12,068 nucleotides of DNA from an uncultured Sulfurovum sp. (GTDB lineage: Bacteria > Campylobacterota > Campylobacteria > Campylobacterales > Sulfurovaceae), in contig CAMZNQ010000131.1 of assembly GCA_947313765.1 (NCBI GenBank), forward strand, positions 1 through 12,068, given 5' to 3'. Under the pieces are notes generated by a model. It ran no database searches. It saw only the letters and a list, made by a program, of their open reading frames with translations, and was not told the origin of the DNA. Positions 5,138 through 12,068 of this stretch are shown here, in pieces; the first letter of the stretch is position 1, and each line of letters begins with the position of its first letter. The position numbers and the translations under genes are program-made.

Positions 5138-6880
5138 ATGAATAAAAATAAGTTTGTAAGGATTGCAACAATGACAGCATTAACTATCTCTTTCTCATTT
5201 GCAGGAACATCAACAATGGATTTTGCAAAAAAATATGAGAAAGAGTGTCAAGGGTGTCACGGTCCTATCCACCAAGGTGGTGTTGGTTCTGACCTTAGAC
5301 CAAAAGCTCTTAAAAAGAAAAGTAGAGAATTTTTAGCTGAAAGAATTTTAAATGGTATTGAAAATACAGCAATGCCAGCATGGAGTAGCTCATTTTCAAA
5401 AGATGATGCCACAGGTATGGTTGATTGGTTGATAGACTGGAAAAATACTGTTGAGTTGACACTTGATTTTAAAGAGGTTAAAGGAACTTGGACAAAATTA
5501 GCAGATATTGATGCATTGGCTAAAAAGTATCCTGTAGCTAAAGATGGTTCTATGACCTACAAAGGTGCTGAGGTTAAAAATGTAAAAGATATTACATTTG
5601 CAACAGAGAGAGATGCCTCTTTAGTTGATTTTATCGACTCAACAACAGGAAAAGTTCTTAGCCGACATAAAGCTGGATTTGCAGTTCATGTAACTGTTAC
5701 AAATAAAAAGAATCCTAGATATGCATATTCAATCTCTCGTTCAGGTAAATTGACTATGTTTGACATTGCAGCACCAGGACAACCAGCACTTGCATCTGTT
5801 CAAGTAGGACAAGAGTCAAGAGGATTGGCAGTTAGCCCTGATGGTAAATATATCTTAGCAGGTAACTACAATCCAGGTGGTGCAGTTCTTTGTGATGCAA
5901 AGACACTAGAGCCTCTAAAAGTTTATGATACAAGTCGTGTTATTGACCCTGATGGACAGATTGGACCTAGCCGTGTAGCTGGTATTGCAGATACTCCTTA
6001 TGGACCATACTTTGCAATGGCTCTAAAAGATGCAGGACATACATATATTATTGACTACTCTAAACCAGATTTTCCAATTGTAGGAGATATTCCAAATATT
6101 GGTAAAGTTCTTCATGACTGTTTCTTAAATGAGAACAAAGGTGAGGATTTTGGTAGATACTTTATGATTGCTTCTCAAGGAAGTGACCTTATGGGAATTG
6201 TTGACTTTAAAACAAAAGCATTAGCAGCAAAAGTACATACAGGTAAGAAATCTAAGCCACACCCAGGGCAAGGTTCATCTTGGTTCAACAAAAAAATGGG
6301 TAAACAGTTAAATGCAACAAACTCCATGAACTTTGGTTCAGTTGTTATTTGGGAGTCTCCAAGCTGGAAAATTGTTAAAAAAGTTAAAACATCAGGTGGT
6401 GGACTATTTGTAGGTACAGCAGAGCATACACCTTGGATTTGGTCTGATACAGTACTTGCTAAACCAGAGTTCTATAATGAAGTACATCTAATCAATAAAG
6501 AGACATTAGAGACAGATAGAATCATTAAAGTTGGTAAGAAAAAAGGTCAACTTATTGATGCTAAAACTAAAAAAGTTCTTCAAGAGTGGGATGCAACACA
6601 ACATGAGACTATTAAAGTTGCTGAAAAAGTATTTGGAAAAGAGAAGATTGTTCCAATTCCAGATAAATTGGGTGCAGTAGTTAAAAAACCTGTTCAACCA
6701 AGACTTCTTCATGCAGAACCTGCTAACCATGGTAAATGGACAATGATAAGTGAGTGGACAACAGGTAGAATTGGTATCTATGAGTCTGAAACTGGTAAGT
6801 TTATTAAATATATTGAAAACTTAACAACTCCTACATTTACATACTCTGTTGAGCATAGACAGCATATTCCTGGTGCTTAA
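5138..6880 (+). CDS. nirS: Cytochrome cd1 nitrite reductase (NO-forming)
   Basis: NirS reduces nitrite to nitric oxide in the periplasm. The 580-residue precursor has a Sec signal peptide (about 1-23, ending SFSFAG). A cytochrome c domain follows with CQGCH (C37, C40, H41) and a probable axial M79 (AMPAW). The remainder, from about 130, is the eight-bladed haem d1 propeller. Its proximal ligand is H184 (GFAVHV). The two active-site histidines that bind substrate protons are H326 (LHDC) and H375 (PHPGQG), which correspond to H345 and H388 of Paracoccus from memory. Blade motifs such as GLAVSPDGKYILAG are clear. Both catalytic histidines and the norCB neighbourhood favour NirS over NirN, the related d1 biosynthesis dehydrogenase. 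An AAAAGGA ribosome-binding site precedes the ATG. No d1 synthesis genes (nirEJF and others) are in the window. Confidence 0.92.
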   Translation: MNKNKFVRIATMTALTISFSFAGTSTMDFAKKYEKECQGCHGPIHQGGVGSDLRPKALKKKSREFLAERILNGIENTAMPAWSSSFSKDDATGMVDWLIDWKNTVELTLDFKEVKGTWTKLADIDALAKKYPVAKDGSMTYKGAEVKNVKDITFATERDASLVDFIDSTTGKVLSRHKAGFAVHVTVTNKKNPRYAYSISRSGKLTMFDIAAPGQPALASVQVGQESRGLAVSPDGKYILAGNYNPGGAVLCDAKTLEPLKVYDTSRVIDPDGQIGPSRVAGIADTPYGPYFAMALKDAGHTYIIDYSKPDFPIVGDIPNIGKVLHDCFLNENKGEDFGRYFMIASQGSDLMGIVDFKTKALAAKVHTGKKSKPHPGQGSSWFNKKMGKQLNATNSMNFGSVVIWESPSWKIVKKVKTSGGGLFVGTAEHTPWIWSDTVLAKPEFYNEVHLINKETLETDRIIKVGKKKGQLIDAKTKKVLQEWDATQHETIKVAEKVFGKEKIVPIPDKLGAVVKKPVQPRLLHAEPANHGKWTMISEWTTGRIGIYESETGKFIKYIENLTTPTFTYSVEHRQHIPGA

Positions 6881-6889
6881 TGTTTAACT

Positions 6890-6924
6890 TTATATAGCAT
6901 GGGTTTTTTGCTCATGCTATATAA
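6890..6924. terminator. 12-bp perfect hairpin after nirS
   Basis: TTATATAGCATG (6890-6901) is followed by an 11-base loop containing six T and then by its exact complement CATGCTATATAA (6913-6924). It begins 9 nt after the nirS stop. The stem is long and perfect but has no trailing T-run on either strand, so transcript-end protection or processing is as likely as termination. Confidence 0.55.
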
Positions 6925-6991
6925 CTATTAATGAAGCTTACCTTCTTTTCGGATACCTCTTCTTTCCATCAGATAGGCTTCCTTAATAGTT
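6923..6991 (+). other. Long imperfect hairpin upstream of the multihaem cytochrome
   Basis: AACTATTAA-T-GAAGC (6923-6937) pairs with GCTTC-C-TTAATAGTT (6977-6991), giving 14 pairs with one mismatch around a 39-base pyrimidine-rich loop. The loop holds two related copies of TACCTTCTTTTCGGAT/TACCTCTTCTTTCCAT. The structure ends 10 nt before the AGGAG ribosome-binding site (7002-7006) of the gene at 7014. It may be a leader structure or a small RNA; nothing in the sequence decides. Confidence 0.4.
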
Positions 6992-7013
6992 AATAACCTT
7001 TAGGAGTACATTT

Positions 7014-8171
7014 ATGAAACAACTCTCAATTCAATTTACTTTACTATTAATTTTACTCTTTTCTTCATCTCTTCAAGCTCAAGATAAATATATGGATAAT
7101 CACTCTTGTAGTGAGTGTCATGAAAAAATTTATGAAGAGTACCAAGAATCTGCTCATGTAAAAGGGTATTTTAATGATGAACTGCATAGAGCCATTGCCG
7201 ATAAAGTTAGTACCAAAAAATATGATTGTGCTACTTGTCATACGCCAATGGCAGATAATATAGAAGCACTTATAAATGGTGATGCACGACCCGATAAAAG
7301 TAATAAAACTCATACAGATGCCATCTCTTGTTTTTTTTGTCACACCATCGCTTATGTGAAAAAAGCCCATAAAAAAAATATCAATATTAAAGCACGACAA
7401 GCCGAAAATTATAAACCGACTCTTTATGGACTACTAGATAATCCTGATGATAGTGATAAACACTCATCAAGTAAAAACCCTGTTTATGGTAAAAAAGTCT
7501 GCATGGGGTGTCACTCTCATAAGCTCAATGATAATAATGTTACTATTTTTAGAGGAATGGGAGAGCAACAAGACAGCATTAAGTGTATAGAGTGCCACAT
7601 GCCAGAGGTTAGTGGTGGAGCAGAGAAGATGGATAAGAGAGCTAGAGGACGACATGCTAGTCATAAATTTTTGGGTATTTATGATAAAGAGTTTAGGGCT
7701 AAAGGATTGGATATTAATATCTCTACTACTGCGAATACTATAGAGATAAAGTTAACAAATAAAATGGGGCATCCACTTATTATTCAACCTGCTAGAGTTA
7801 AATATTTGGAAGTTAAAGTTTTAAGAGATGGTAAAGAGATTTGGAAAAATTATAAAAAAGAGCCAAATGAGGATAAAAAGGTTTTTTTTGAGTATAGATT
7901 TAAAGATAAAGAGGGTAAAAAAGTTATTATTCCTGCAACTGCTTATAGTGGAGAGGCTAACAATTTAGAGGCTAAAGCTTCTAAAACTGTTAGCTATAGT
8001 GTCAAACTACAAAAAGGCGATGTGCTTAAAGCTACTATGTTTGTACGTTTTGCCAAGCAAGATTGTCAATCGGTTGTCTCTTTAAAAGATGAGATATTTA
8101 AAAAGGCACATGTTATGAAAGAGGTTAGTAAAAAAGTGAAAGATTATATAAAAAAAAATCAATATAAATGA
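7014..8171 (+). CDS. Periplasmic pentahaem c-type cytochrome, c554-like
   Basis: The 385-residue precursor begins with a Sec signal peptide (about 1-22, ending LQAQ). Five CxxCH haem sites follow: CSECH (C32-H36), CATCH (C72-H76), CFFCH (C106-H110), CMGCH (C163-H167) and CIECH (C191-H195). The first site's context, CSECHEKIYEEYQESAHVKG, is typical of the cytochrome c554/multihaem domain in which a downstream SAH histidine serves as a distal ligand. Many other histidines up to about 215 could be second axial ligands. Residues from about 220 to the end have no haem motif and look like a beta-rich domain (EIKLTNKMGHPL...); a lone cysteine occurs in KQDCQSV. It may pass electrons to NirS or NorC, or be an oxidoreductase itself. 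Its neighbours suggest nitrogen-oxide respiration; the exact role is unknown. Confidence 0.85.
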   Translation: MKQLSIQFTLLLILLFSSSLQAQDKYMDNHSCSECHEKIYEEYQESAHVKGYFNDELHRAIADKVSTKKYDCATCHTPMADNIEALINGDARPDKSNKTHTDAISCFFCHTIAYVKKAHKKNINIKARQAENYKPTLYGLLDNPDDSDKHSSSKNPVYGKKVCMGCHSHKLNDNNVTIFRGMGEQQDSIKCIECHMPEVSGGAEKMDKRARGRHASHKFLGIYDKEFRAKGLDINISTTANTIEIKLTNKMGHPLIIQPARVKYLEVKVLRDGKEIWKNYKKEPNEDKKVFFEYRFKDKEGKKVIIPATAYSGEANNLEAKASKTVSYSVKLQKGDVLKATMFVRFAKQDCQSVVSLKDEIFKKAHVMKEVSKKVKDYIKKNQYK

Positions 8172-8216
8172 GATTTGTATCGCTTATGAAAAAGAGTTAC
8201 TCCTCTATCTCATTTA
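8165..8216. terminator. Inverted repeat shared by two convergent gene ends
   Basis: TAAATGAGAT (8165-8174) and ATCTCATTTA (8207-8216) are perfect 10-base complements with 32 bases between. The left arm holds the stop codon of the cytochrome gene; the right arm lies in the last codons of the convergent lipoprotein gene. A small inner GAG-TTA-CTC hairpin (8194-8202) sits between. It could act as a two-way transcript end. Confidence 0.45.
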
Positions 8217-8640
8217 GATAATCTAAAAAATCTTCTGGTAGATAGTATCCTCTCATATTATCTATCAACTCTTTGTTAGAAGTCATAAAAAATAGAACAG
8301 GAACATGTTTAAATGGTGGTAGCTGTTTTCTCTCCTCTGGAGTCTCTCGGTCAGCTTGAACTAAGATATATTTTTGAAGCCTTTTGGCTACTTTTGGATT
8401 AGATAGTGTTCCACTCTTCATCTTTCTACACCAACTACAACCCTTTGACACAGCCATAACTATAACTTCTCTATTCTCTCTTTTTGCTTTGCTAAATGCA
8501 CTCTCTAAATCTATCTCCCATGGAATGCCATATTTATCTTTTTTTACTTCTGTTAGCTTCTCTTTTTTTACCTCATCATCTAAACAGGCTGTAAAGATAA
8601 ATAGAGCCATAAAAGCAATAGCCAATTTTATATTTTTCAT
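8197..8640 (-). CDS. Thioredoxin-fold lipoprotein
   Basis: This 147-residue protein has a lipoprotein signal peptide with FTAC as the lipobox (C19 lipidated; F at -3 is unusual but tolerated). A charged linker precedes a thioredoxin-like domain (about 40-147). The redox motif is CSWC (C68, C71) within VSKGCSWCRKM, and the cis-proline is P113 (HVPVLFF). This arrangement with W-C-R/KKM belongs to the thioredoxin-7/DUF255-like group of periplasmic thiol proteins. It is anchored to a membrane facing the periplasm and may reduce disulfides, for example apocytochrome CxxCH cysteines. That would fit with the convergent multihaem cytochrome, but no partner is proven. AAGGAG precedes the ATG. The gene ends 25 nt from the convergent cytochrome stop. 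Confidence 0.82.
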   Translation of the reverse strand: MKNIKLAIAFMALFIFTACLDDEVKKEKLTEVKKDKYGIPWEIDLESAFSKAKRENREVIVMAVSKGCSWCRKMKSGTLSNPKVAKRLQKYILVQADRETPEERKQLPPFKHVPVLFFMTSNKELIDNMRGYYLPEDFLDYLNEIEE

Positions 8641-8771
8641 AATTTTCTCCTTAATAAAAATATCCTTTGTTAATATATTTTATAAGTTTTATTTATGATT
8701 TTTCTTAAAATATATTAAATATAGAGTTAATATCTCCAATATGTTTTAAAACTAAACAAGTTCTAATTTGC

Positions 8772-8777
8772 TATACT
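8772..8777 (+). promoter_or_regulatory. -10 element upstream of the amidotransferase gene
   Basis: TATACT, preceded by TTGC, would give a start near 8784 and a leader of about 26 nt that includes the AGAGGAG ribosome-binding site (8795-8801). No convincing -35 is seen, which is common in Campylobacterota. The rest of 8641-8809 is AT-rich with no gene seen. Confidence 0.45.
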
Positions 8778-8809
8778 TTCTCTATTAATATAATAGAGGA
8801 GAATAAAAT

Positions 8810-9379
8810 ATGATATTGATGATAGATAATTATGATAGCTTTACCTATAACGTAGTACAGTACTGTTTAGAGCTTGGAGCAGATTTAAAAGTGATTAGAA
8901 ATGATGAATTAACTGTAGAAGAGATAAAAGAGTTAAATCCCGAAAAAATCATAATCTCCCCCGGCCCTGCTACTCCAAATGAAGCAGGAGTAACATTAGA
9001 GGTAATAAAAGAGTTTTCAGAGACAACACCAATATTTGGTATCTGCTTAGGACATCAAAGCATTGCACAAGCTTTTGGTGGAGAGGTTATTCGTGCTAAA
9101 AACATGATGCATGGAAAAACTTCACAAATAGAAGTAGCAAAAGAGACAGAGATATTTAGTGAACTACCAAAAGAGTTTAGAGCAACAAGATACCACTCAT
9201 TAACAGTCAATAGAGATAATCTGCCAAACCACATTATTCCCACATCCTACTCCAAAGATGACCATGAGATTATGTCATTGGAGATAGAGGGAAAAGATAT
9301 ATATGGAGTTCAATTTCATCCAGAATCAATTATGAGTGAGTATGGTCATGAGATGTTAAATAATTTTTTAAAACTATAA
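8810..9379 (+). CDS. pabA: Class I glutamine amidotransferase of aminodeoxychorismate/anthranilate synthase
   Basis: This 189-residue protein has the full triad of a class I amidotransferase: nucleophile C79 in GICLGHQ, and H170 with E172 in FHPES. The family-specific start MIDNYDSFTYNVVQY (4-18) and the SPGPATPNEAG loop (50-60) identify the TrpG/PabA group. It releases ammonia from glutamine for the partner chorismate-using subunit (PabB for folate, TrpE for tryptophan). The two functions cannot be separated by these motifs, and some bacteria use one protein for both. No trpE, trpD or pabB is nearby, which mildly favours PabA; the symbol is given on that basis. AGAGGAG (8795-8801) is a strong ribosome-binding site. 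The length is normal for a free-standing subunit. Confidence 0.85.
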   Translation: MILMIDNYDSFTYNVVQYCLELGADLKVIRNDELTVEEIKELNPEKIIISPGPATPNEAGVTLEVIKEFSETTPIFGICLGHQSIAQAFGGEVIRAKNMMHGKTSQIEVAKETEIFSELPKEFRATRYHSLTVNRDNLPNHIIPTSYSKDDHEIMSLEIEGKDIYGVQFHPESIMSEYGHEMLNNFLKL

Positions 9380-9386
9380 AATAGAT

Positions 9387-10532
9387 ATGAGTCGTATATA
9401 TTTCTATAGCTCTACTCTTCTGTATATAGTAGCACTATTCTATTTAGCAGTTACACTACCTATCGGTTCATATGAAGCAACCATATATTATGGAGAGAGT
9501 AGAGATTTAGTATATTATCTATCTCATATTTTTAATGGAGTTATACATGGTAACTTAGAGTTTCGCCTCCCATTCCTTCTCTTTGGGTTTTTAAATATCT
9601 TTCTATTTTGTAAAATGAGTAGACAATATTTTAAAAATATAGAAGATAGTCATATGGCAACAGTAGTTTTTATGCTCCTACCTGGGATTATTACAGCTAC
9701 CATATTGATTAATATTGCTGTTATAGTAATAACTCTAGTTCTAACATTTCTAATCTTCTATGAAAAGAGAGTGATAATAGGAGAGATAATAACTATGATA
9801 CTACTCCTAATTGTTCATGATGCCTCTATTATATTTTTTATATCTTTAACAATCTTCTCCATAGTAAAAAAAGATAAAGTTCTATTGATAGCCTCAACTA
9901 CTTTAGGTATCATTACTCTACTCTATTTTAATAAACTAGATATAGGTGGTAAACCAGTTGGAGAGTTTCTTGAACTATTTGGACTATATATTGTTCTATT
10001 CTCTCCATTTGTCTTTTTCTATTTTTTTTATGCAATATATCGTATTTGTATTAGAGAAGAGAAAGATATTTTGTGGTACATCTCATTTACATCATTCATA
10101 AGTTCAATACTTCTATCATTACGTCAACAGGTTCACATGACCGATTTTGCCCCTTATGTTATTGTATCTGTTGTTCTAATGATATTAAGCTACCATAAGA
10201 GTCTATATCTTCGTCTACCACAATTTCAAACCTCCTATCGAATAGGATTTAAGATACTATTTACCTCTCTTCTAATAAGTGCTATGGTTATTATTTTTCA
10301 TAAGATTTTTTTCTATATACTTGATGATAAATCAAAACATTTTGCATATAAATTCTATAAGCCATATTGGCAAGTGTTAGAACTCAAAGAGGTAGGGCAG
10401 AATTGTTACACGGTTAAAAACCAAAAAGTACAATATCAGTTAAAATATTATGGCATAGAGAGGTGTAAAGAACCTAATGTTCCTAAAATACACAACCAAA
10501 CTAAAGTTATAAAGACAATAAGTAACAACTAG
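9387..10532 (+). CDS. Polytopic membrane protein, possibly GT-C glycosyltransferase-like
   Basis: This 381-residue protein has roughly ten hydrophobic segments up to about residue 312, then a soluble C-terminal part of about 70 residues containing two cysteines (QNCYTV, ERCKEP). The layout of an N-terminal helix, a first external loop with acidic residues (SYEATIYYGESRD), then EFRLPFLLFGFLNIFLF and an LLPG helix resembles GT-C lipid-linked sugar transferases of the ArnT/PMT type. This is a pattern judgement without a decisive catalytic motif. It starts 7 nt after the stop of the amidotransferase gene and has only a weak ribosome-binding site, so translation probably depends on coupling to that gene. 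There is no evident functional link to folate or tryptophan. Unrecognised at family level. Confidence 0.7.
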   Translation: MSRIYFYSSTLLYIVALFYLAVTLPIGSYEATIYYGESRDLVYYLSHIFNGVIHGNLEFRLPFLLFGFLNIFLFCKMSRQYFKNIEDSHMATVVFMLLPGIITATILINIAVIVITLVLTFLIFYEKRVIIGEIITMILLLIVHDASIIFFISLTIFSIVKKDKVLLIASTTLGIITLLYFNKLDIGGKPVGEFLELFGLYIVLFSPFVFFYFFYAIYRICIREEKDILWYISFTSFISSILLSLRQQVHMTDFAPYVIVSVVLMILSYHKSLYLRLPQFQTSYRIGFKILFTSLLISAMVIIFHKIFFYILDDKSKHFAYKFYKPYWQVLELKEVGQNCYTVKNQKVQYQLKYYGIERCKEPNVPKIHNQTKVIKTISNN

Positions 10533-10563
10533 ATAAAATGAAACTAGCTAATGGTAAACTAGC
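10527..10563 (+). repeat. Three AACTAG repeats with 15-bp period upstream of aclB
   Basis: AACTAG occurs at 10527-10532, 10542-10547 and 10557-10562, exactly 15 bp apart; the last two extend to AAACTAGC. The first contains the stop codon of the membrane protein gene. A -10-like GATAAAAT (10532-10539) lies between the first and second. The set ends 30 nt before the aclB ATG. It could be a regulator-binding array or a short chance duplication. Confidence 0.5.
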
Positions 10564-10592
10564 ATCAACACATTTTAAACAAGGAGAACTCA

Positions 10593-11930
10593 ATGGCTCA
10601 AAAAGCGATTAGAGAATATGACGCAAAGTCAATTTTAGCTCGACATTGGGATAAGTACTTTCCAGATTTTACTTATTCATATGAAACAGTTTTAATTCAA
10701 AGTGGAGCAGAATTAAAAGATATTGCTAAAGAAAAAACATGGTTAAATGAGAAAACTTTAGTAGCAAAACCAGATATGCTTTTTGGAAAAAGAGGTAAAA
10801 ATGGATTGGTTCTATTTAGAGACCAAAAACCAGGTGATGTAACTCTTGAAAAAGCATCAAGTTGGATTGATGAGAAGTCTAGTGAGAAACAAGAGGTTTA
10901 TTTCTCATTTGATGGAGATACTCCAACAGGAGAGCCAAGTGTTGATACATTATCTCATTTCCTTGTTGAGCCATTTATGCCACACACACAAGAAGAGGAG
11001 TACTATGTAAGTGCTACTTGTGTAGGAGATGATGATGTTATCTATATGTCTGCTGAAGGTGGAATGGAAGTTGAAGAGGGTTGGGACGAAAAAGTTACTG
11101 AAGTAGCATTCCCAATTACAGCAACTGAAGAGGAGATAGCCCAAGCAATTAGAGCAAATGTTCCTGCTGATGTAGCAGAAGCAGACAAAGCAAACTTTGC
11201 AGAGTTCTGTATTGGTTTCTTTAAAGCTTACCGCGAGTTAAACTTCGCATACCTAGAGATTAACCCATTTGTACTTCAAGGTAATAAAGTTGAACTTCTT
11301 GATATGGTTGCAAAACTTGATGATACAGCTGGATTTATGATGGTAAATGAGTGGGGTTCTGTTGAGTACCCAACAGCATTTGGAATGGAAAATAAATCTC
11401 CAGAAGAGGAAGCAGTTGAGTTAGCTGACTCTAAAACAGGTGCATCTCTTAAGTTGACACTTCTTAAACCAGAAGCTAGAATATGGACAATGGTTGCAGG
11501 TGGTGGAGCTTCAGTTGTTTACGCTGATACCATTGCTGACATGGCAGGGATTGATGACCTTGCAAACTATGGTGAGTACTCTGGTGGACCAACAACAGGT
11601 GAGACTAAATTTTACGCTGAAACACTTTTTGACCTTATGACACGTGAGCCAGATGCACAAGGGCGTGGAAAAGTTCTTATTATTGGTGGGGCGATTGCTA
11701 ACTTTACCGATGTTGCTAAGACATTTACAGGAATTATTCAAGCATTTGAAAACTACCAAGATAAGCTTAAAGCCGTAGATACAAAAATCTATGTAAGACG
11801 TGGTGGACCAAACTATGAAAAAGGTCTTAAAGATATTAAAGAAGCAGCCGATAGAATGGGTCTTTACATCGAAGTTTATGGACCAGAGACACACGTAACA
11901 GACATCGTGCGTATGGCACTAGAGAAGTAG
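10593..11930 (+). CDS. aclB: ATP-citrate lyase, small (beta) subunit
   Basis: AclB is the citrate- and ATP-handling half of the two-subunit ATP-citrate lyase, which splits citrate with CoA and ATP to acetyl-CoA and oxaloacetate in the reductive TCA cycle. The 445-residue cytoplasmic protein corresponds to the N-terminal part of eukaryotic ACLY. The N-terminal two-thirds is an ATP-grasp domain, with the metal-site element EINPF (E222, N224). The citrate-binding part contains GGGASVVYADT (303-313), GEYSGGP (327-333), GGAIANFTDVAKTF (from 365) and RRGGPNYEKGL (402-412), all near-identical to ACLY from memory. AAGGAG precedes the ATG. aclA follows after 10 nt. Presence of this gene indicates autotrophic carbon fixation as in sulfur- and hydrogen-oxidising Campylobacterota. 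Confidence 0.96.
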   Translation: MAQKAIREYDAKSILARHWDKYFPDFTYSYETVLIQSGAELKDIAKEKTWLNEKTLVAKPDMLFGKRGKNGLVLFRDQKPGDVTLEKASSWIDEKSSEKQEVYFSFDGDTPTGEPSVDTLSHFLVEPFMPHTQEEEYYVSATCVGDDDVIYMSAEGGMEVEEGWDEKVTEVAFPITATEEEIAQAIRANVPADVAEADKANFAEFCIGFFKAYRELNFAYLEINPFVLQGNKVELLDMVAKLDDTAGFMMVNEWGSVEYPTAFGMENKSPEEEAVELADSKTGASLKLTLLKPEARIWTMVAGGGASVVYADTIADMAGIDDLANYGEYSGGPTTGETKFYAETLFDLMTREPDAQGRGKVLIIGGAIANFTDVAKTFTGIIQAFENYQDKLKAVDTKIYVRRGGPNYEKGLKDIKEAADRMGLYIEVYGPETHVTDIVRMALEK

Positions 11931-11940
11931 GGAGAAGAGA

Positions 11941-12068
11941 ATGGAAAGATTATATACTAAAGATACACAAGCGATTTTTTGGAATAACAACAAAACAGCT
12001 ATCCAAAGAATGCTAGATTATGACTATACAATCAAAAGAGAGAAGCCAAGTGTAGCAGCAATTGTTGC
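11941..12068 (+). CDS. aclA: ATP-citrate lyase, large (alpha) subunit, 5' end only
   Basis: The frame opens at ATG 11941, 10 nt after aclB and behind GGGAGAAGAG, and runs off the window after 42 codons. The visible start, MERLYTKDTQAIFWNNNKTA then IQRMLDYDYTIKREKPSVAA, is the conserved beginning of AclA in Campylobacterota as I remember it. The full subunit is about 600 residues and carries the phosphohistidine and CoA/citrate-synthase-like parts, none of which is in view. It is co-transcribed with aclB. The identification is also required by the context, since AclB is inactive alone. Confidence 0.92.
   Translation, partial: MERLYTKDTQAIFWNNNKTAIQRMLDYDYTIKREKPSVAAIV

Noticed and set aside
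6506..6730. Minus-strand open frame inside nirS
   Set aside because: Antisense shadow of a clear nirS frame, rich in F/N/L from reverse-complemented K/G codons, with no motif.
5138..6880. Possibility that the cd1 protein is NirN rather than NirS
   Set aside because: Both active-site histidines (H326, H375) are present in NirS-like contexts and the gene follows norCB with no d1-synthesis genes around; NirN remains a minor alternative.
7065..7400. Minus-strand open frame inside the multihaem cytochrome gene
   Set aside because: The plus strand encodes a signal peptide and three CxxCH motifs over the same bases.
8384..8698. Plus-strand open frame opposite the thioredoxin-fold gene
   Set aside because: The minus strand carries a lipobox, CSWC and cis-proline in the expected order; the plus frame has S/F-rich shadow composition.
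8789..8794. TATAAT just before the amidotransferase ribosome-binding site
   Set aside because: A start about 7 nt downstream would fall at or within the Shine-Dalgarno sequence; TATACT at 8772 is better placed.
10538..10612. 24-codon upstream frame (MKLANGKLAST...) overlapping the aclB start
   Set aside because: No ribosome-binding site, and its ATG overlaps the likely -10; its repeated amino acids simply follow from the 15-bp DNA repeat.
11511..11894. Minus-strand open frame inside aclB
   Set aside because: Covers the most conserved citrate-binding motifs of aclB on the other strand; no own start signals.
1..12068. CRISPR arrays, tRNA/rRNA genes, insertion sequences
   Set aside because: None seen: no spaced long repeats, no cloverleaf-like sequence noticed, no transposase-like frame.

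Overview
The window reads as chromosomal DNA of a chemolithoautotrophic, denitrifying member of the Campylobacterota (Sulfurimonas/Sulfurovum type). This rests on the low G+C content, the ATP-citrate lyase genes aclB-aclA (key enzyme of the reductive TCA cycle), and a cytochrome-type denitrification set (norC, norB, nirS) with c-type cytochromes. The genus is an inference from gene content and protein character; no database search was run.

Layout. 1-990 (minus): the 5' part of a PsiE-family membrane protein, preceded by a complete LpxH-like calcineurin-fold UDP-2,3-diacylglucosamine diphosphatase. 991-1232: mostly non-coding, holding a 20-codon remnant of a short-chain dehydrogenase start with an FNR-like box upstream. 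1233-1795 (minus): two small, unrecognised membrane/exported proteins. 1796-1912: a divergent promoter region with one FNR/DNR-type palindrome placed symmetrically between two -10 elements. 1913-5038 (plus): two uncharacterised small membrane proteins, then norC and norB (overlapping by 11 nt), then a 51-residue single-helix microprotein. 5138-6880: nirS, cytochrome cd1 nitrite reductase. 7014-8171: a periplasmic cytochrome with five CxxCH haem motifs and a C-terminal domain without haem motifs. 8197-8640 (minus): a thioredoxin-fold lipoprotein convergent with it. 8810-10532 (plus): a glutamine amidotransferase (pabA/trpG type) followed after 7 nt by a polytopic membrane protein. 10593-12068: aclB and the start of aclA.

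How it fits together. NirS reduces nitrite to NO in the periplasm and NorCB reduces NO to N2O at the membrane, so the 1.8-6.9 kb block carries two consecutive denitrification steps. FNR/DNR-type boxes (TTGAN6TCAA) before the two leading small genes suggest the block is switched on by low oxygen, nitrate/nitrite or NO through a CRP/FNR-family regulator, and that the leftward pair at 1233-1795 shares the same switch. The three small membrane proteins around norCB are the best candidates for new biology: possible assembly factors, extra subunits or NO-response proteins. No haem d1 synthesis genes, nosZ or nap genes are in the window. The right end is a separate carbon-fixation locus.
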